Shown: positions 18,398 through 27,405 of the stretch, in pieces
Layout: each line of letters starts with the position of its first letter
Position numbering within the stretch: position 1 is the first letter of the stretch
Source: Zeaxanthinibacter enoshimensis
Lineage (GTDB): Bacteria; Bacteroidota; Bacteroidia; Flavobacteriales; Flavobacteriaceae
Direction: 5' to 3'
DNA: 64,000 bases
Assembly: GCF_004362865.1 (NCBI RefSeq)
Contig: NZ_SNYI01000002.1
Location: 62,001-126,000, forward strand
The notes under the pieces: model-generated
Told to the model about the DNA's origin: nothing
Databases searched by the model: none
Seen by the model: only the letters and a program-made list of their open reading frames with translations
Program-made: the position numbers and the translations under genes

Positions 18398-19504
18398 GTG
18401 GAAAATTCAAAAGAGTTAAGATCATGGTTAGATGAGATGGCATTATCCCATCCCCTGGTAATCGCAGGACCATGCAGCGCGGAAACAGAAGAGCAGGTGT
18501 TGCGCATTGCACATGAGCTCAAGGATACCGATGTTAATTATTACCGTGCAGGTATCTGGAAACCGCGTACCCGTCCCGGGAACTTTGAAGGGGTAGGCGC
18601 CATCGGCTTAAAGTGGCTGAAGAAGGTCAAGGAAGAGACAGGGTTGAAGACCGCTACGGAGGTTGCCAATAAGACCCATGTAGACCTGGCCCTGGAGCAC
18701 GATGTGGACCTGCTGTGGATAGGGGCCCGTTCTACCGTGAGCCCGTTTATCATTCAGGAGATCGCCGACGCCCTTGAGGGAACGGATAAGATCGTCCTGG
18801 TGAAGAACCCTGTAAACCCTGACCTTTCCCTTTGGCTTGGGGCTGTAGAAAGGCTTCATAAGGCGGGAATAAAGAAACTTGGGGTGATCCACCGCGGCTT
18901 CTCTACCTATGAAAAGACCAAATACAGGAATATCCCGGAATGGCAGCTGGCGATCGAATTGCAGACGCGCTTCCCGGACCTGCCTTTGATCAATGACCCA
19001 TCACACATCACGGGGAAGAGAGACATGATCTTTGATGTATCCCAGACCGCGCTCGATCTCAATTTCGACGGGCTGATGATAGAGACCCATCACGATCCGG
19101 ACAATGCCTGGAGCGATGCTGCACAACAAGTTACGCCACAGAAACTGGTACAGATCATGAAAGACCTCCGTATCCGTAAAGAGACTGACGAAGAAACCGA
19201 ATACAAGAACAGCCTGAGCAACTGCCGCGCCCAGATCGATATCCTGGATAACCAGCTGATCGAGACCCTTGGAAAAAGGATGAAGGTAGCAGACCAGATC
19301 GGGGAACTGAAGAAACAGCGGAATGTCGCCGTACTGCAGACCAACCGCTGGAATGCCATCCTGGGTAAAATGATCCTGGAAGGCGAGAGTAAGGGGCTTA
19401 GTGAAGAATTTGTTTTAAAAATGTTCAAGGCAATCCACCAGGAATCCATCAACCACCAGGAGAAGATCGTCAATGCTGCCAAAGCAGAGGTAGTGCAGAA
19501 ATAG
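18398..19504 (+). CDS. bifunctional DAHP synthase / chorismate mutase
   Basis: The 368 residues hold an AroG-beta/KdsA-type 3-deoxy-7-phosphoheptulonate synthase (about 1-265; motifs VIAGPCSAE, AGIWKPRTRPGNFEG, INDPSHITGKRD) and a C-terminal AroQ chorismate mutase (about 275-365; RAQIDILDNQLIETLGKRM). The product thus controls both entry to the shikimate pathway and the branch to prephenate. The mutase half is where such fusions usually sense prephenate or chorismate. The start is GTG at 18398. It is the last gene of the operon and supplies the chorismate mutase that pheA and tyrA here lack. Confidence 0.92.
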   Translation: MENSKELRSWLDEMALSHPLVIAGPCSAETEEQVLRIAHELKDTDVNYYRAGIWKPRTRPGNFEGVGAIGLKWLKKVKEETGLKTATEVANKTHVDLALEHDVDLLWIGARSTVSPFIIQEIADALEGTDKIVLVKNPVNPDLSLWLGAVERLHKAGIKKLGVIHRGFSTYEKTKYRNIPEWQLAIELQTRFPDLPLINDPSHITGKRDMIFDVSQTALDLNFDGLMIETHHDPDNAWSDAAQQVTPQKLVQIMKDLRIRKETDEETEYKNSLSNCRAQIDILDNQLIETLGKRMKVADQIGELKKQRNVAVLQTNRWNAILGKMILEGESKGLSEEFVLKMFKAIHQESINHQEKIVNAAKAEVVQK

Positions 19505-19542
19505 ATATGGTTTCCTGCAGGTGGTGCTAATTGGATCCCATG

Positions 19543-19566
19543 CTTCCCCGGGTGTTCCCGGGGAAG
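19543..19566. terminator. perfect 10-bp hairpin between convergent genes
   Basis: CTTCCCCGGG and CCCGGGGAAG form a perfect stem around TGTT, 38 bases after the DAHP synthase stop and 14 bases beyond the stop of the convergent small gene. There is no T run on either side, so it is a strong hairpin that may end or protect both transcripts rather than a textbook terminator. Confidence 0.5.
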
Positions 19567-19579
19567 GGATTCTATGGGT

Positions 19580-20020
19580 TTACTTGCGGAAGATGTAGCG
19601 GGTGATAAAGATCCCCTGCCCGTCCTCTTTTCCTGCGTCGCTTTCCACGGCGCTGGTCACAAAGGCGAGCTCCCATCCGTCAGCTACCATACTGTTGATC
19701 ATAGAGCTCAGCATTGCGTCATTAGCTGCGATGTTCTGGAAACGGATACCACCGATGTTGAAGAAGTTCAGCAGCTTGGTTTCCTCGAAATTCCGGACCC
19801 GGATCTCATCCCGGTCAGATTTGTTCCGCGAGTTGTCATCTTCGGTCTGGACGCTGGTGAACTCCTTGTAGTCTTTCTCTTCCTGGGCGTTGATGATCCG
19901 CGATCGGCCAAGGCCGCTGGGAATGATAGACTCTACACTGGTGATGACCTTGTACTGCTGGGCCATGGCATCTACGCCAGCCAACAGGAACAGGCAACTG
20001 ATTAACATTAATTTTTTCAT
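19580..20020 (-). CDS. small secreted protein of unknown function
   Basis: I do not recognise a family. The 146-residue product begins with a clear signal peptide (KKLMLISCLFLLAGVDAMA, cleavage before QQYK). The mature part has a charged centre (about residues 48-75) and ends in a segment, MVADGWELAFVTSAVES, that resembles the DUF4177-like pattern of a helix followed by GWEL and strands. It lies alone between the convergent aromatic operon and the divergent rsgA, whose start is 96 bases away. Confidence 0.65.
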   Translation of the reverse strand: MKKLMLISCLFLLAGVDAMAQQYKVITSVESIIPSGLGRSRIINAQEEKDYKEFTSVQTEDDNSRNKSDRDEIRVRNFEETKLLNFFNIGGIRFQNIAANDAMLSSMINSMVADGWELAFVTSAVESDAGKEDGQGIFITRYIFRK

Positions 20021-20091
20021 TGGCTTGTCAGATTATAAGTGAATGAGCTTATTTACAGTCAAATATACTCCATAGTTTAATGCTAAAATTG

Positions 20092-20099
20092 TTTCTTTG
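20092..20099 (+). promoter_or_regulatory. possible -7 promoter element of rsgA-dtd
   Basis: TTTCTTTG ends 17 bases before the rsgA start and equals the element in front of the SAM riboswitch. It differs from TAnnTTTG at the second base. I see no clear TTG partner. Confidence 0.35.
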
Positions 20100-20116
20100 C
20101 AGAGAAATATAAGAAC

Positions 20117-21067
20117 ATGAAAGGGACCGTTTACAAGTCGACCGGCAGTTGGTACACCGTCAAAACCAGGGAGGGTGAAACCTATGATTGCCGCATCAAG
20201 GGAAAGTTCCGGATACAGGGGATCAAGAGTACCAATCCTGTGGCTGTAGGCGATGAAGTTTCCTTTATGCTTGAAGATGCCGGGGACGAGACTTTCGGGA
20301 TCATCACAGAAATAGAGGACCGTAAGAATTATATTATCCGGAAGTCTGTAAACCTCTCTAAGCAGACCCATATAATCGCCGCAAACCTGGACCAGGTCTT
20401 CCTGGTGGTGACCCTGAACAATCCAAAGACCTATACGAACTTTATAGACCGCTTCCTGGCCACTTCAGAGGCCTATGATGTGCCTGCCGTGTTATTATTC
20501 AACAAGGTTGATGTCTATGACCCTGAAGAATTGGGGGAGATTAAATACCTGGCAGCCCTCTACCGCGATATCGGCTACACCTGTATCGGGATCTCTGCGA
20601 AGACCGGTAAGAACGTGGATAAAGTACGCGAGATGATGAAAGGAAAGACCAGTATGTTTGCCGGCCATTCCGGGGTAGGGAAATCCACCCTCATAAATTA
20701 TATAGCACCGGACCTGGCGCTCAAAACTGCTGAAATCTCCGCCCAGCACATGCAGGGACAACATACCACTACCTTCGCCGAAATGTTCGACCTGGAAGAC
20801 GACATCCGTATCATAGATACCCCGGGGATAAAAGGTTTCGGACTTGTGGATATGGAGAAAGAAGAGATCGGGGACTATTTCCCGGAATTCTTCGAATTGA
20901 AAGAACACTGTAAGTTCAATAATTGCCTGCACCTCGATGAACCCCAGTGTGCGGTTAAAGAGGCTCTGGATAATGATGAACTGGCATGGAGTCGTTATAA
21001 GAGTTATGTCGCCATGGTCACCGGGGAAGAAGACACCCACCGGCAGGATAATTACCAGGGAGTATGA
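20117..21067 (+). CDS. rsgA: ribosome biogenesis GTPase RsgA
   Basis: The 316-residue protein shows the circularly permuted GTPase order of the family: an N-terminal OB fold, then G4 (FNKVDV), G5 (SAKTG), G1 (GHSGVGKST, 183-191), G3 (DTPG) and a C-terminal zinc site with CKFNNCLHLDEPQC (Cys, Cys, His, Cys). It acts late in 30S subunit maturation. The next gene starts inside its stop codon region (4-base overlap). Confidence 0.94.
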   Translation: MKGTVYKSTGSWYTVKTREGETYDCRIKGKFRIQGIKSTNPVAVGDEVSFMLEDAGDETFGIITEIEDRKNYIIRKSVNLSKQTHIIAANLDQVFLVVTLNNPKTYTNFIDRFLATSEAYDVPAVLLFNKVDVYDPEELGEIKYLAALYRDIGYTCIGISAKTGKNVDKVREMMKGKTSMFAGHSGVGKSTLINYIAPDLALKTAEISAQHMQGQHTTTFAEMFDLEDDIRIIDTPGIKGFGLVDMEKEEIGDYFPEFFELKEHCKFNNCLHLDEPQCAVKEALDNDELAWSRYKSYVAMVTGEEDTHRQDNYQGV

Positions 21068-21516
21068 GGGCAGTAGTGCAGCGCGTTTCCCGTGCCGGGG
21101 TAACGGTAGAAGGAGAACAGATTTCTGCTATCTCAGGGGGGCTATTGATCCTGCTGGGGGTAGAGGAAGCAGACACCCGGGAAGATATCACCTGGTTGTC
21201 CCGAAAGATTGCTAACCTCAGGATATTTAATGATGAGGATGGGGTGATGAACAGGTCCTTGTTAGAGGAGGATGGGGATGCCATAGTGGTCAGCCAATTC
21301 ACCCTGCACGCCTCGACCAAGAAAGGAAACCGACCCTCTTACACCAGGGCGGCCAAACCGGATACAGCCATCCCCCTGTATGAACAATTCGTTCGCCAGC
21401 TCGAGGATGATCTGGGTAAAAAAGTAGGCACGGGCAGCTTCGGGGCGGATATGAAAGTGGAATTACTTAATGACGGTCCTGTCACGATAATAATCGACAC
21501 CAGACAACGAGAATAG
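21064..21516 (+). CDS. dtd: D-aminoacyl-tRNA deacylase
   Basis: The 150-residue enzyme hydrolyses D-amino acids wrongly joined to tRNA. The N-terminal MRAVVQRVSRAGV, the active-site SQFTLHA (about 79-85) and the C-terminal GPVTIIIDT are family hallmarks; the second active-site motif near NRPSYTRAAKP is also present. It overlaps rsgA by 4 bases and so shares its transcript. Confidence 0.94.
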   Translation: MRAVVQRVSRAGVTVEGEQISAISGGLLILLGVEEADTREDITWLSRKIANLRIFNDEDGVMNRSLLEEDGDAIVVSQFTLHASTKKGNRPSYTRAAKPDTAIPLYEQFVRQLEDDLGKKVGTGSFGADMKVELLNDGPVTIIIDTRQRE

Positions 21517-21596
21517 CGTATTTAATCGATTTTTTTTGGGTTTTTTGTAGGAAAATATTCATATTGTGCCCTGCAAAGCCAACCAAACCCACCTTA

Positions 21597-23507
21597 ATGC
21601 GCCTCTATTTATCCCTGCTTCTCATCGGAAGTTGCCTGTATCTGCAGGCCCAGACCTCTGAATACCAATCTCTTTTATTAAAAGCTGATCTTGCTGAAAA
21701 TGCCCATTCAATTGTCCGGCTGGAAGAAAGGATAGTGAATATCAATGCTCTGGACGAGATGACCATTGAAGAAAAGCGGGTCATAACCGTTAAAAATAAG
21801 CATGGAAATGAACAGGTGATGGCGTATGCGGGCTACGATAATTCTACAAAGATCAAGCATATACAGGCAATTATCTATGATGCTTACGGCAAAGAGATCG
21901 AGAAGGTAAAAGAGAAGGATTTTATGGATGTAAGTGCAGTTCCCGGGGGAACATTATATTCAGACAATCGCGTTAAATACCTGAGATACACCCCCACCCA
22001 GTACCCTTATACTATAGAATTCACTTACGAACTTGCTACGAAGAACACGGCTTTTATTCCTACCTGGACCTTCTTTCATTTATTTCATCAGAGTATAGAG
22101 AAAAGTCATTTTAAGATCAATTATGCTTCCCCTGAATTAAAACCAATACTGAAGGAACTGAATCTTGAGGGGATAGAAGTTGAGCGGACAGAAAACCCGG
22201 GCAGTATTGCATTCACGGCTACGGGGATTAAAGCAATTAAAGAGGAACCCTTTACTCCTCCCACCTTGGAGTGGATGCCTATGGTACAAGTGCGTATGGA
22301 ATCCTTTCAGTATGAAGACTACCTCGGGCAGATGAGGGATTGGAAAGAAGTAGGTGCGTGGATGTATAACACCATACTGCAAGGTCGTGATCAACTTTCA
22401 GACGCCACACTCACCCAGGTAAGAACACTGACTAAGGGTAAAAATGACCCTGTTGAAAAAGCGAAGATCATATATGATTTTGTGCAGAGGAATACCCGCT
22501 ACATCAGCGTGCAGGTAGGGATCGGGGGAATACAACCGATAAGTGCTTCAGAGGTTGACCGACTTAAGTATGGAGATTGTAAGGGTCTCTCCAATTATAC
22601 TATGGCACTCCTGGCAGCCGTAGGAGTCCCGGCATATTACACCCATGTGGAAGCCGGCCCTGAGAAAATTGATTTTATGGAGGATTTTGCCGACCTGAAA
22701 CAAGGTAACCACGTGATCCTTGCAATTCCGGACGAATCGGGATACCATTGGATAGACTGTACCTCACAGGTACATCCTTTTGGGTTCCTGGGTGATTTCA
22801 CCGACGACCGGACCGTGTTGGTAATGAAACCTGAAGGAGGAGAACTTACGCGTACCCCGGTGTACAGGAACGAAGATAATTATCAAAATACCGAAGCAGA
22901 TTATACTCTGGATTCGCAGGGAAATATTATTGGCAATGTTGAGATAACAACCAGGGGTATACAGTACGATAACCATTTCACCCTGGAGAACGAGGCCTAT
23001 GATGAGCAGCAGAAATATTATAAGAAATACTGGTCGTATATCAACAACCTTTCCGTCACTGATATAGTAATGAGTAACGATAAGGAGACTATTGTCTTTA
23101 AGGAGAAAGTTACCCTTAAGGCTGAAAATTATGCTAACCAGAGTGGGCAGCTGTTATTCCTGAATCCCAATGCATTTAACAGGAATACCAATGTACCGGA
23201 CCGGGTCAGGAACCGAAAACTGCCCTTCCAAATTTCCAGGGGTTACCTGGATGAAGATGTCTTCAGCATTCAACTACCTCCCGGTTTTGAAATTGAAGCT
23301 ATGCCGGAATTTGAATCCATCCGTAATGAGTTTGGTGAATATGAAGCACAAATCGAATACGATAAAACTAAACACCAGCTACAGTACCGACGAAAACTGC
23401 TTGTGAAGGAAGGTTCCTATGAACCCGCTAAATATAATACTTACCGTGAATTCAGGAAAAAAGTCGCCCGGAATGACAGTGCGCATCTTGTATTGAAAAA
23501 AATATAA
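21597..23507 (+). CDS. secreted DUF3857 / transglutaminase-like protein
   Basis: After a signal peptide (RLYLSLLLIGSCLYLQA), the 636-residue protein has an N-terminal DUF3857 beta domain, a transglutaminase-like papain fold, and a C-terminal beta domain. The catalytic Cys is C328 in KYGDCKGLSNY, with a His-Trp-Ile-Asp segment (YHWIDCTS) further on, so it appears active. It is probably periplasmic or on the cell surface; the reaction (peptidase, amidase or crosslinking) is unknown. The start at 21597 was chosen because the signal peptide follows at once; an upstream TTG gives no sensible extension. A related gene follows after 24 bases. Confidence 0.8.
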   Translation: MRLYLSLLLIGSCLYLQAQTSEYQSLLLKADLAENAHSIVRLEERIVNINALDEMTIEEKRVITVKNKHGNEQVMAYAGYDNSTKIKHIQAIIYDAYGKEIEKVKEKDFMDVSAVPGGTLYSDNRVKYLRYTPTQYPYTIEFTYELATKNTAFIPTWTFFHLFHQSIEKSHFKINYASPELKPILKELNLEGIEVERTENPGSIAFTATGIKAIKEEPFTPPTLEWMPMVQVRMESFQYEDYLGQMRDWKEVGAWMYNTILQGRDQLSDATLTQVRTLTKGKNDPVEKAKIIYDFVQRNTRYISVQVGIGGIQPISASEVDRLKYGDCKGLSNYTMALLAAVGVPAYYTHVEAGPEKIDFMEDFADLKQGNHVILAIPDESGYHWIDCTSQVHPFGFLGDFTDDRTVLVMKPEGGELTRTPVYRNEDNYQNTEADYTLDSQGNIIGNVEITTRGIQYDNHFTLENEAYDEQQKYYKKYWSYINNLSVTDIVMSNDKETIVFKEKVTLKAENYANQSGQLLFLNPNAFNRNTNVPDRVRNRKLPFQISRGYLDEDVFSIQLPPGFEIEAMPEFESIRNEFGEYEAQIEYDKTKHQLQYRRKLLVKEGSYEPAKYNTYREFRKKVARNDSAHLVLKKI

Positions 23508-23531
23508 TCAATCCAACCAAAACCATTATTT

Positions 23532-25592
23532 ATGAGACCCAGACAGCAGTTTTTTCTTACCCTGGCCATGTTGTGTGCCGCCTTCGGGTATGCCCAGGAT
23601 ATTAAGTTCGGGAAAATAACCAGTGAAGAATTAGAAGAAAAAATTTACCCGAATGATTCTACTGCCCCTGCCGCTGTACTTTATCGTGACCTGGACGTTC
23701 GATATCATTACAATGAAGCTACCGGTTTCCAGGTAATTACCGCTGTGCATGAGCGAATTAAGATCTATGACCAGGAAGGCTTTGATTATGCAACCATTGC
23801 TCAAAGGCTATACCAGGGTAAAAGCAAGGAAGAGTCGCTCTCGAAACTCAAGGGATACACCTATAACCTTGTAAATGGCGAGGTAGAGAAAACCAAGCTT
23901 AAAGGGTCCGATACCTTTTCCCGGGATGTCAATAAGTATTATAAAGAGGAAACTTTTACCATGCCCCAGGTAAAAGAGGGGAGTGTTATAGAATACCAGT
24001 ACAACGTTATTTCCCCCTATTCCTATAGCTTGGATGATATTGTTTTGCAGTATGATATTCCCATCCGGGAACAGCATATCAAGATCGCAATCCCGGAATA
24101 TTATTCTTTCAAGACTAAGATGAAAGGATACTTGGGAATCAATCCGTCTTATGGCAAGGAATCCGGGAAAATAAATTTCACGACTACCACAACAACTAGG
24201 GGTGGAATGAACCCCGGTGGTTCTACAATGAGGAATAATTCTGTCGATTACTTTATTAATACTACCACTTTCAGTATGAAGGAGGTGCCGGCATTGGAGG
24301 AAGAACCTTTCGTGAACGACATGGATAATTATCGAAGTGTAATTAGCTACGAGCTGCAGCAGGTTCGATTCCCTGGCTCCGCCATGGAAGACTTCTCTAC
24401 TTCCTGGGAAAAAGTCGTTAAAACCATCTATGACAGTGACAATTTTGGTCGTCAGATGAAGATAGACCGCTATTACAAGGATGTACTTCCCGGGTTGATC
24501 GCAGATGCATCTTCCGAAAAGGAAAAGATGGCTGCTGTTTTTAAGCACGTGCAAGAGCATATGACCTGGAATAGTTATAATGGATATTTTACAGATAAAG
24601 GCGTAAAAGAGGCCTACGAGGAGAAAAGCGGTAACATCGCGGATATTAACCTGATGCTAATTTCCATGCTGAGGTCGGCAGGGATAGAGGCCAACCCTGT
24701 CCTTGTCAGTACCCGGGATAATGGGATACCCTTGTTTCCTACAGTGGATGGTTTTAATTACGTGATCGCCGCAGCCGAAGTGGATGGGGCCAGGATACTG
24801 TTAGATGCCGCTAACTCCTATACCAAACCCAACCTTATTCGCACCCCTGCACTGAACTGGGATGGAAAACTGGTGAAGGAGGACGGAACTATTCTCTCCG
24901 TATCCCTTTTTCCAACCAGGCCGTCTGCGGATATCTACAATATTAACGTGGAAATGGATGCTGGTGGAGACATCAGTGGGAAGATGCGTATCGTTCATAC
25001 GGAATACAGGGCTTATGGCTTCAGGAATTCAAACAACAGCTTAAGTGAAGAGGAATACCTGGAGGATTTTGAAAACGAACAGGAAGGCCTGGAGGTGGTC
25101 GAATACGATGTGAAGAACAGTAAGGCAGTAGGGAAGCCCGTCATGGAAAACCTGGAGTTCATAATGGAGAACCAGGCTAATGTCGCCGGGGATAAGATCT
25201 ATTTTGCCCCTCTGTTCTATCATGCCCTGACCACCAACCCGTTCAAAAGAGAGGAGAGGAATTATCCAATCGACTTTAATTATCCCTGGCAGGAGAAATA
25301 CATGTTAAATATCAGTATTCCTGAAGGATTCGAGATCAGTAGCTACCCGGAGAGTGTTAAGTACGCCTTACCAAATGATACAGGCAGTTTTATATACCGG
25401 GTGGGGAAGATTTCAGACAATCATTTGCAGGTAGTCGCCGATATAAAAATAAACCGGGTAGTAATTCCGTCCATGGAATACGCTGTTATCAAAAAATTCT
25501 TTAAAAATATTATCGAAAAAGAGGCAGAACAAGTAGTTTTAACTAAAATTACTTCGGATGAACATACAGGGAGCGCAGCTGGCGGTAGATAA
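23532..25592 (+). CDS. secreted DUF3857 / transglutaminase-like protein, probably inactive
   Basis: The 686-residue protein has a signal peptide ending near AFGYAQD and the same domain order as its upstream neighbour. At the position of the catalytic GDCKG motif it has KSGNIADINLML, so the Cys is gone, and the His-containing strand reads NYVIAAAEVDGARILLDAA, so the His is also replaced. It is therefore likely a non-catalytic partner or a binding protein. The pair probably arose by duplication and may act together. A low-complexity TTTTTTRGG stretch near residue 220 interrupts the first domain. Its last 35 bases overlap the next gene. Confidence 0.78.
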   Translation: MRPRQQFFLTLAMLCAAFGYAQDIKFGKITSEELEEKIYPNDSTAPAAVLYRDLDVRYHYNEATGFQVITAVHERIKIYDQEGFDYATIAQRLYQGKSKEESLSKLKGYTYNLVNGEVEKTKLKGSDTFSRDVNKYYKEETFTMPQVKEGSVIEYQYNVISPYSYSLDDIVLQYDIPIREQHIKIAIPEYYSFKTKMKGYLGINPSYGKESGKINFTTTTTTRGGMNPGGSTMRNNSVDYFINTTTFSMKEVPALEEEPFVNDMDNYRSVISYELQQVRFPGSAMEDFSTSWEKVVKTIYDSDNFGRQMKIDRYYKDVLPGLIADASSEKEKMAAVFKHVQEHMTWNSYNGYFTDKGVKEAYEEKSGNIADINLMLISMLRSAGIEANPVLVSTRDNGIPLFPTVDGFNYVIAAAEVDGARILLDAANSYTKPNLIRTPALNWDGKLVKEDGTILSVSLFPTRPSADIYNINVEMDAGGDISGKMRIVHTEYRAYGFRNSNNSLSEEEYLEDFENEQEGLEVVEYDVKNSKAVGKPVMENLEFIMENQANVAGDKIYFAPLFYHALTTNPFKREERNYPIDFNYPWQEKYMLNISIPEGFEISSYPESVKYALPNDTGSFIYRVGKISDNHLQVVADIKINRVVIPSMEYAVIKKFFKNIIEKEAEQVVLTKITSDEHTGSAAGGR

Positions 25593-25884
25593 ATGGATCC
25601 AGGCCCATGGGGTGCGATATTTTAACGAGCTCACCAATATGGCCCAACTTACCGAGGAGGTAGGGGAAGTGGCCAGGATCATTGCAAGGCGTTACGGCGA
25701 ACAAAGTGAAAAGCCCAGCGATAAGGAAAAGGACCTGGGGGAAGAATTGGCGGATGTACTATTCGTAGTGCTCTGCCTTGCCAACCAGACGGGGATAGAC
25801 CTGCAACAAGCATTTGATAAAAAGCTGGACCTGAAAACCAAACGCGACCACGACCGTCACCAGAATAACGAGAAATTGAAATAA
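25558..25884 (+). CDS. MazG-like nucleotide pyrophosphohydrolase
   Basis: The 108-residue protein belongs to the MazG/dUTPase-like all-alpha NTP pyrophosphatases, which cut NTPs or dNTPs to NMP and pyrophosphate. The metal-binding EExxE (LTEEVGEV) is near residue 31 and ExxD (GEELADVLF) near 60. The start overlaps the end of the upstream gene by 35 bases, but the N-terminal AVDKWIQ..GVRYFNELTNM is part of the fold, so a later start is unlikely. A terminator follows. Confidence 0.85.
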   Translation: MNIQGAQLAVDKWIQAHGVRYFNELTNMAQLTEEVGEVARIIARRYGEQSEKPSDKEKDLGEELADVLFVVLCLANQTGIDLQQAFDKKLDLKTKRDHDRHQNNEKLK

Positions 25885-25896
25885 ATACATTTTACG

Positions 25897-25927
25897 AACC
25901 ACTACCCCGGAAGAGGTAGTGGTTTTT
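25897..25927 (+). terminator. rho-independent terminator after mazG
   Basis: A perfect 10-bp stem, AACCACTACC with GGTAGTGGTT, with an 8-base loop (CCGGAAGA) is followed by TTTAG TTTG. It lies 13 bases after the stop codon and separates this group from aroA. Confidence 0.8.
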
Positions 25928-25946
25928 AGTTTGTATCTATACACCA

Positions 25947-27203
25947 TTGATTAATCCAATAAAAAAATCTGCTTTGGACATAGCATTAACCGGACCCGAT
26001 AACCACCTCCTGAAAGCCCAGGTCAGTATTACCGGCTCCAAAAGTGAATCGAACCGGCTGCTGCTGCTCGGGGCCTTGTTCCCCGGGCTGCAGATCGTGA
26101 ATCTTTCAAATTCTGCCGATACCACGGTAATGCAGGAAGGCCTGCGGAAAAAGAACGGGACAGTGGATATCCATCACGCCGGTACCGCCATGCGGTTCCT
26201 GACAGCCTATTTTGCCTCCCAACCCGGGACAGATGTTCTGCTTACCGGCTCCCAACGGATGACCGAAAGACCGATCGGGATCCTGGTAGATGCGCTGCGA
26301 TCCCTGGGAGCCGATATCAGTTATGCCGAAAAGGAGGGATTTCCCCCCTTACACATCAAAGGCAAAAAGTTGGAGGGAAAAGCAACCAGCCTGCCCGCAA
26401 ATATCAGCAGCCAGTATATATCTGCCCTGCTGCTGATCGCACCCTCCCTGCAAGATGGCCTGGAACTGGAGCTCGTAGGTAAGATCACATCGGTCCCTTA
26501 CATCCGGATGACCCTTTCGCTCCTGGATCATCTGGGTATTCCGAATAAATTCGAGGGTTCAACCATAACGGTTGGCGCCGCATCAAGCGTGAATTCTAAA
26601 AAGATGGTGGTAGAGTCGGACTGGAGTTCGGCCTCTTACTTTTACAGCATTGTTGCGTTGGCGGAACCGGGATCGGCACTGGTGCTGTCCTCTTACCATG
26701 AAAAGAGTTTACAGGGCGACAGCGTCCTGAAAGAGATCTACAGGGATTTTGGCGTGGAAACCCGTTTTAAAGGCCACTCCCTGCGTTTAATGCGGACGGA
26801 GCAAAAGCCAGCAGAGGTGCTGGAATACGACCTGGCGAATGCACCTGATATCGCCCAGACCATAGCGGTGACCTGTTTTGGCCTGGGACTGGGTTGCAGG
26901 CTCACGGGCCTTCATACGCTCAAGATCAAGGAAACCGACAGGCTGGTAGCCCTACAGAACGAACTCGGGAAACTGGGAGCTGAAGTGGAAATAACCGGGG
27001 ACAGCCTTGATCTGAAGCCTTCTTCCGGAATTAAAGCCGATGTAAGCATAGCTACCTATAACGACCATCGTATGGCCATGGCCTTTGCTCCCCTTGCTCT
27101 GAAAACCCGGATACAAATAGCAGATGCGGGGGTGGTAGAGAAGTCGTACCCGGATTACTGGAGTGATTTGCAGGCATTAGGATTCGGTCTCCGTGAGTTA
27201 TGA
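25947..27203 (+). CDS. aroA: 3-phosphoshikimate 1-carboxyvinyltransferase (EPSP synthase)
   Basis: The 418-residue enzyme joins shikimate-3-phosphate and PEP, the sixth step to chorismate. It shows the N-terminal ITGSKSESNRLLLLGAL substrate loop, HAGTAMRFLTAY near residue 73 and a C-terminal NDHRMAMAFA. No ATG is available near the N-terminus: the frame starts with TTG at 25947 (a second TTG lies at 25974), so a non-ATG start is used. It stands apart from the aromatic operon at 15.3-19.5 kb. AroA proteins of this phylum are shorter and more divergent than the enterobacterial form. Confidence 0.9.
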   Translation: MINPIKKSALDIALTGPDNHLLKAQVSITGSKSESNRLLLLGALFPGLQIVNLSNSADTTVMQEGLRKKNGTVDIHHAGTAMRFLTAYFASQPGTDVLLTGSQRMTERPIGILVDALRSLGADISYAEKEGFPPLHIKGKKLEGKATSLPANISSQYISALLLIAPSLQDGLELELVGKITSVPYIRMTLSLLDHLGIPNKFEGSTITVGAASSVNSKKMVVESDWSSASYFYSIVALAEPGSALVLSSYHEKSLQGDSVLKEIYRDFGVETRFKGHSLRLMRTEQKPAEVLEYDLANAPDIAQTIAVTCFGLGLGCRLTGLHTLKIKETDRLVALQNELGKLGAEVEITGDSLDLKPSSGIKADVSIATYNDHRMAMAFAPLALKTRIQIADAGVVEKSYPDYWSDLQALGFGLREL

Positions 27204-27226
27204 TTCAGATTTAAATGGCTATTTAC

Positions 27227-27258
27227 TTGACAACCCCTGTTCCCGGGTCGTATATTTG
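27227..27258 (+). promoter_or_regulatory. putative promoter of queA
   Basis: TTG (27227-27229), 21 bases, then TATATTTG (27251-27258) is a perfect -7 element at good spacing. Transcription from about 27265 would leave a 140-base leader before the queA ATG. Confidence 0.6.
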
Positions 27259-27405
27259 CAGCCGCTATAATCATTATCAAAATTTGTACAGGAAATATTA
27301 AGGCTTCAGCATGTCGGCCTCCACTCCGGGAATTAAATTAGTTCACGGGGTCGGGCGCATTTTGCCATTTGAATAGTTTCCATAACCCTATTTCAGAAAA
27401 CATCT

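Noticed and set aside
23808-24560. 250-codon open frame on the minus strand
   Set aside because: Antisense to the second DUF3857 gene, whose signal peptide and domains are clear.
27311-27379. 22-codon leader frame ahead of queA
   Set aside because: No codon bias, no adjoining terminator or antiterminator, so it does not parallel the pheA leader.
27259-27405. preQ1 riboswitch before queA
   Set aside because: The compact preQ1 aptamer pattern is not visible; only an unexplained leader can be stated.
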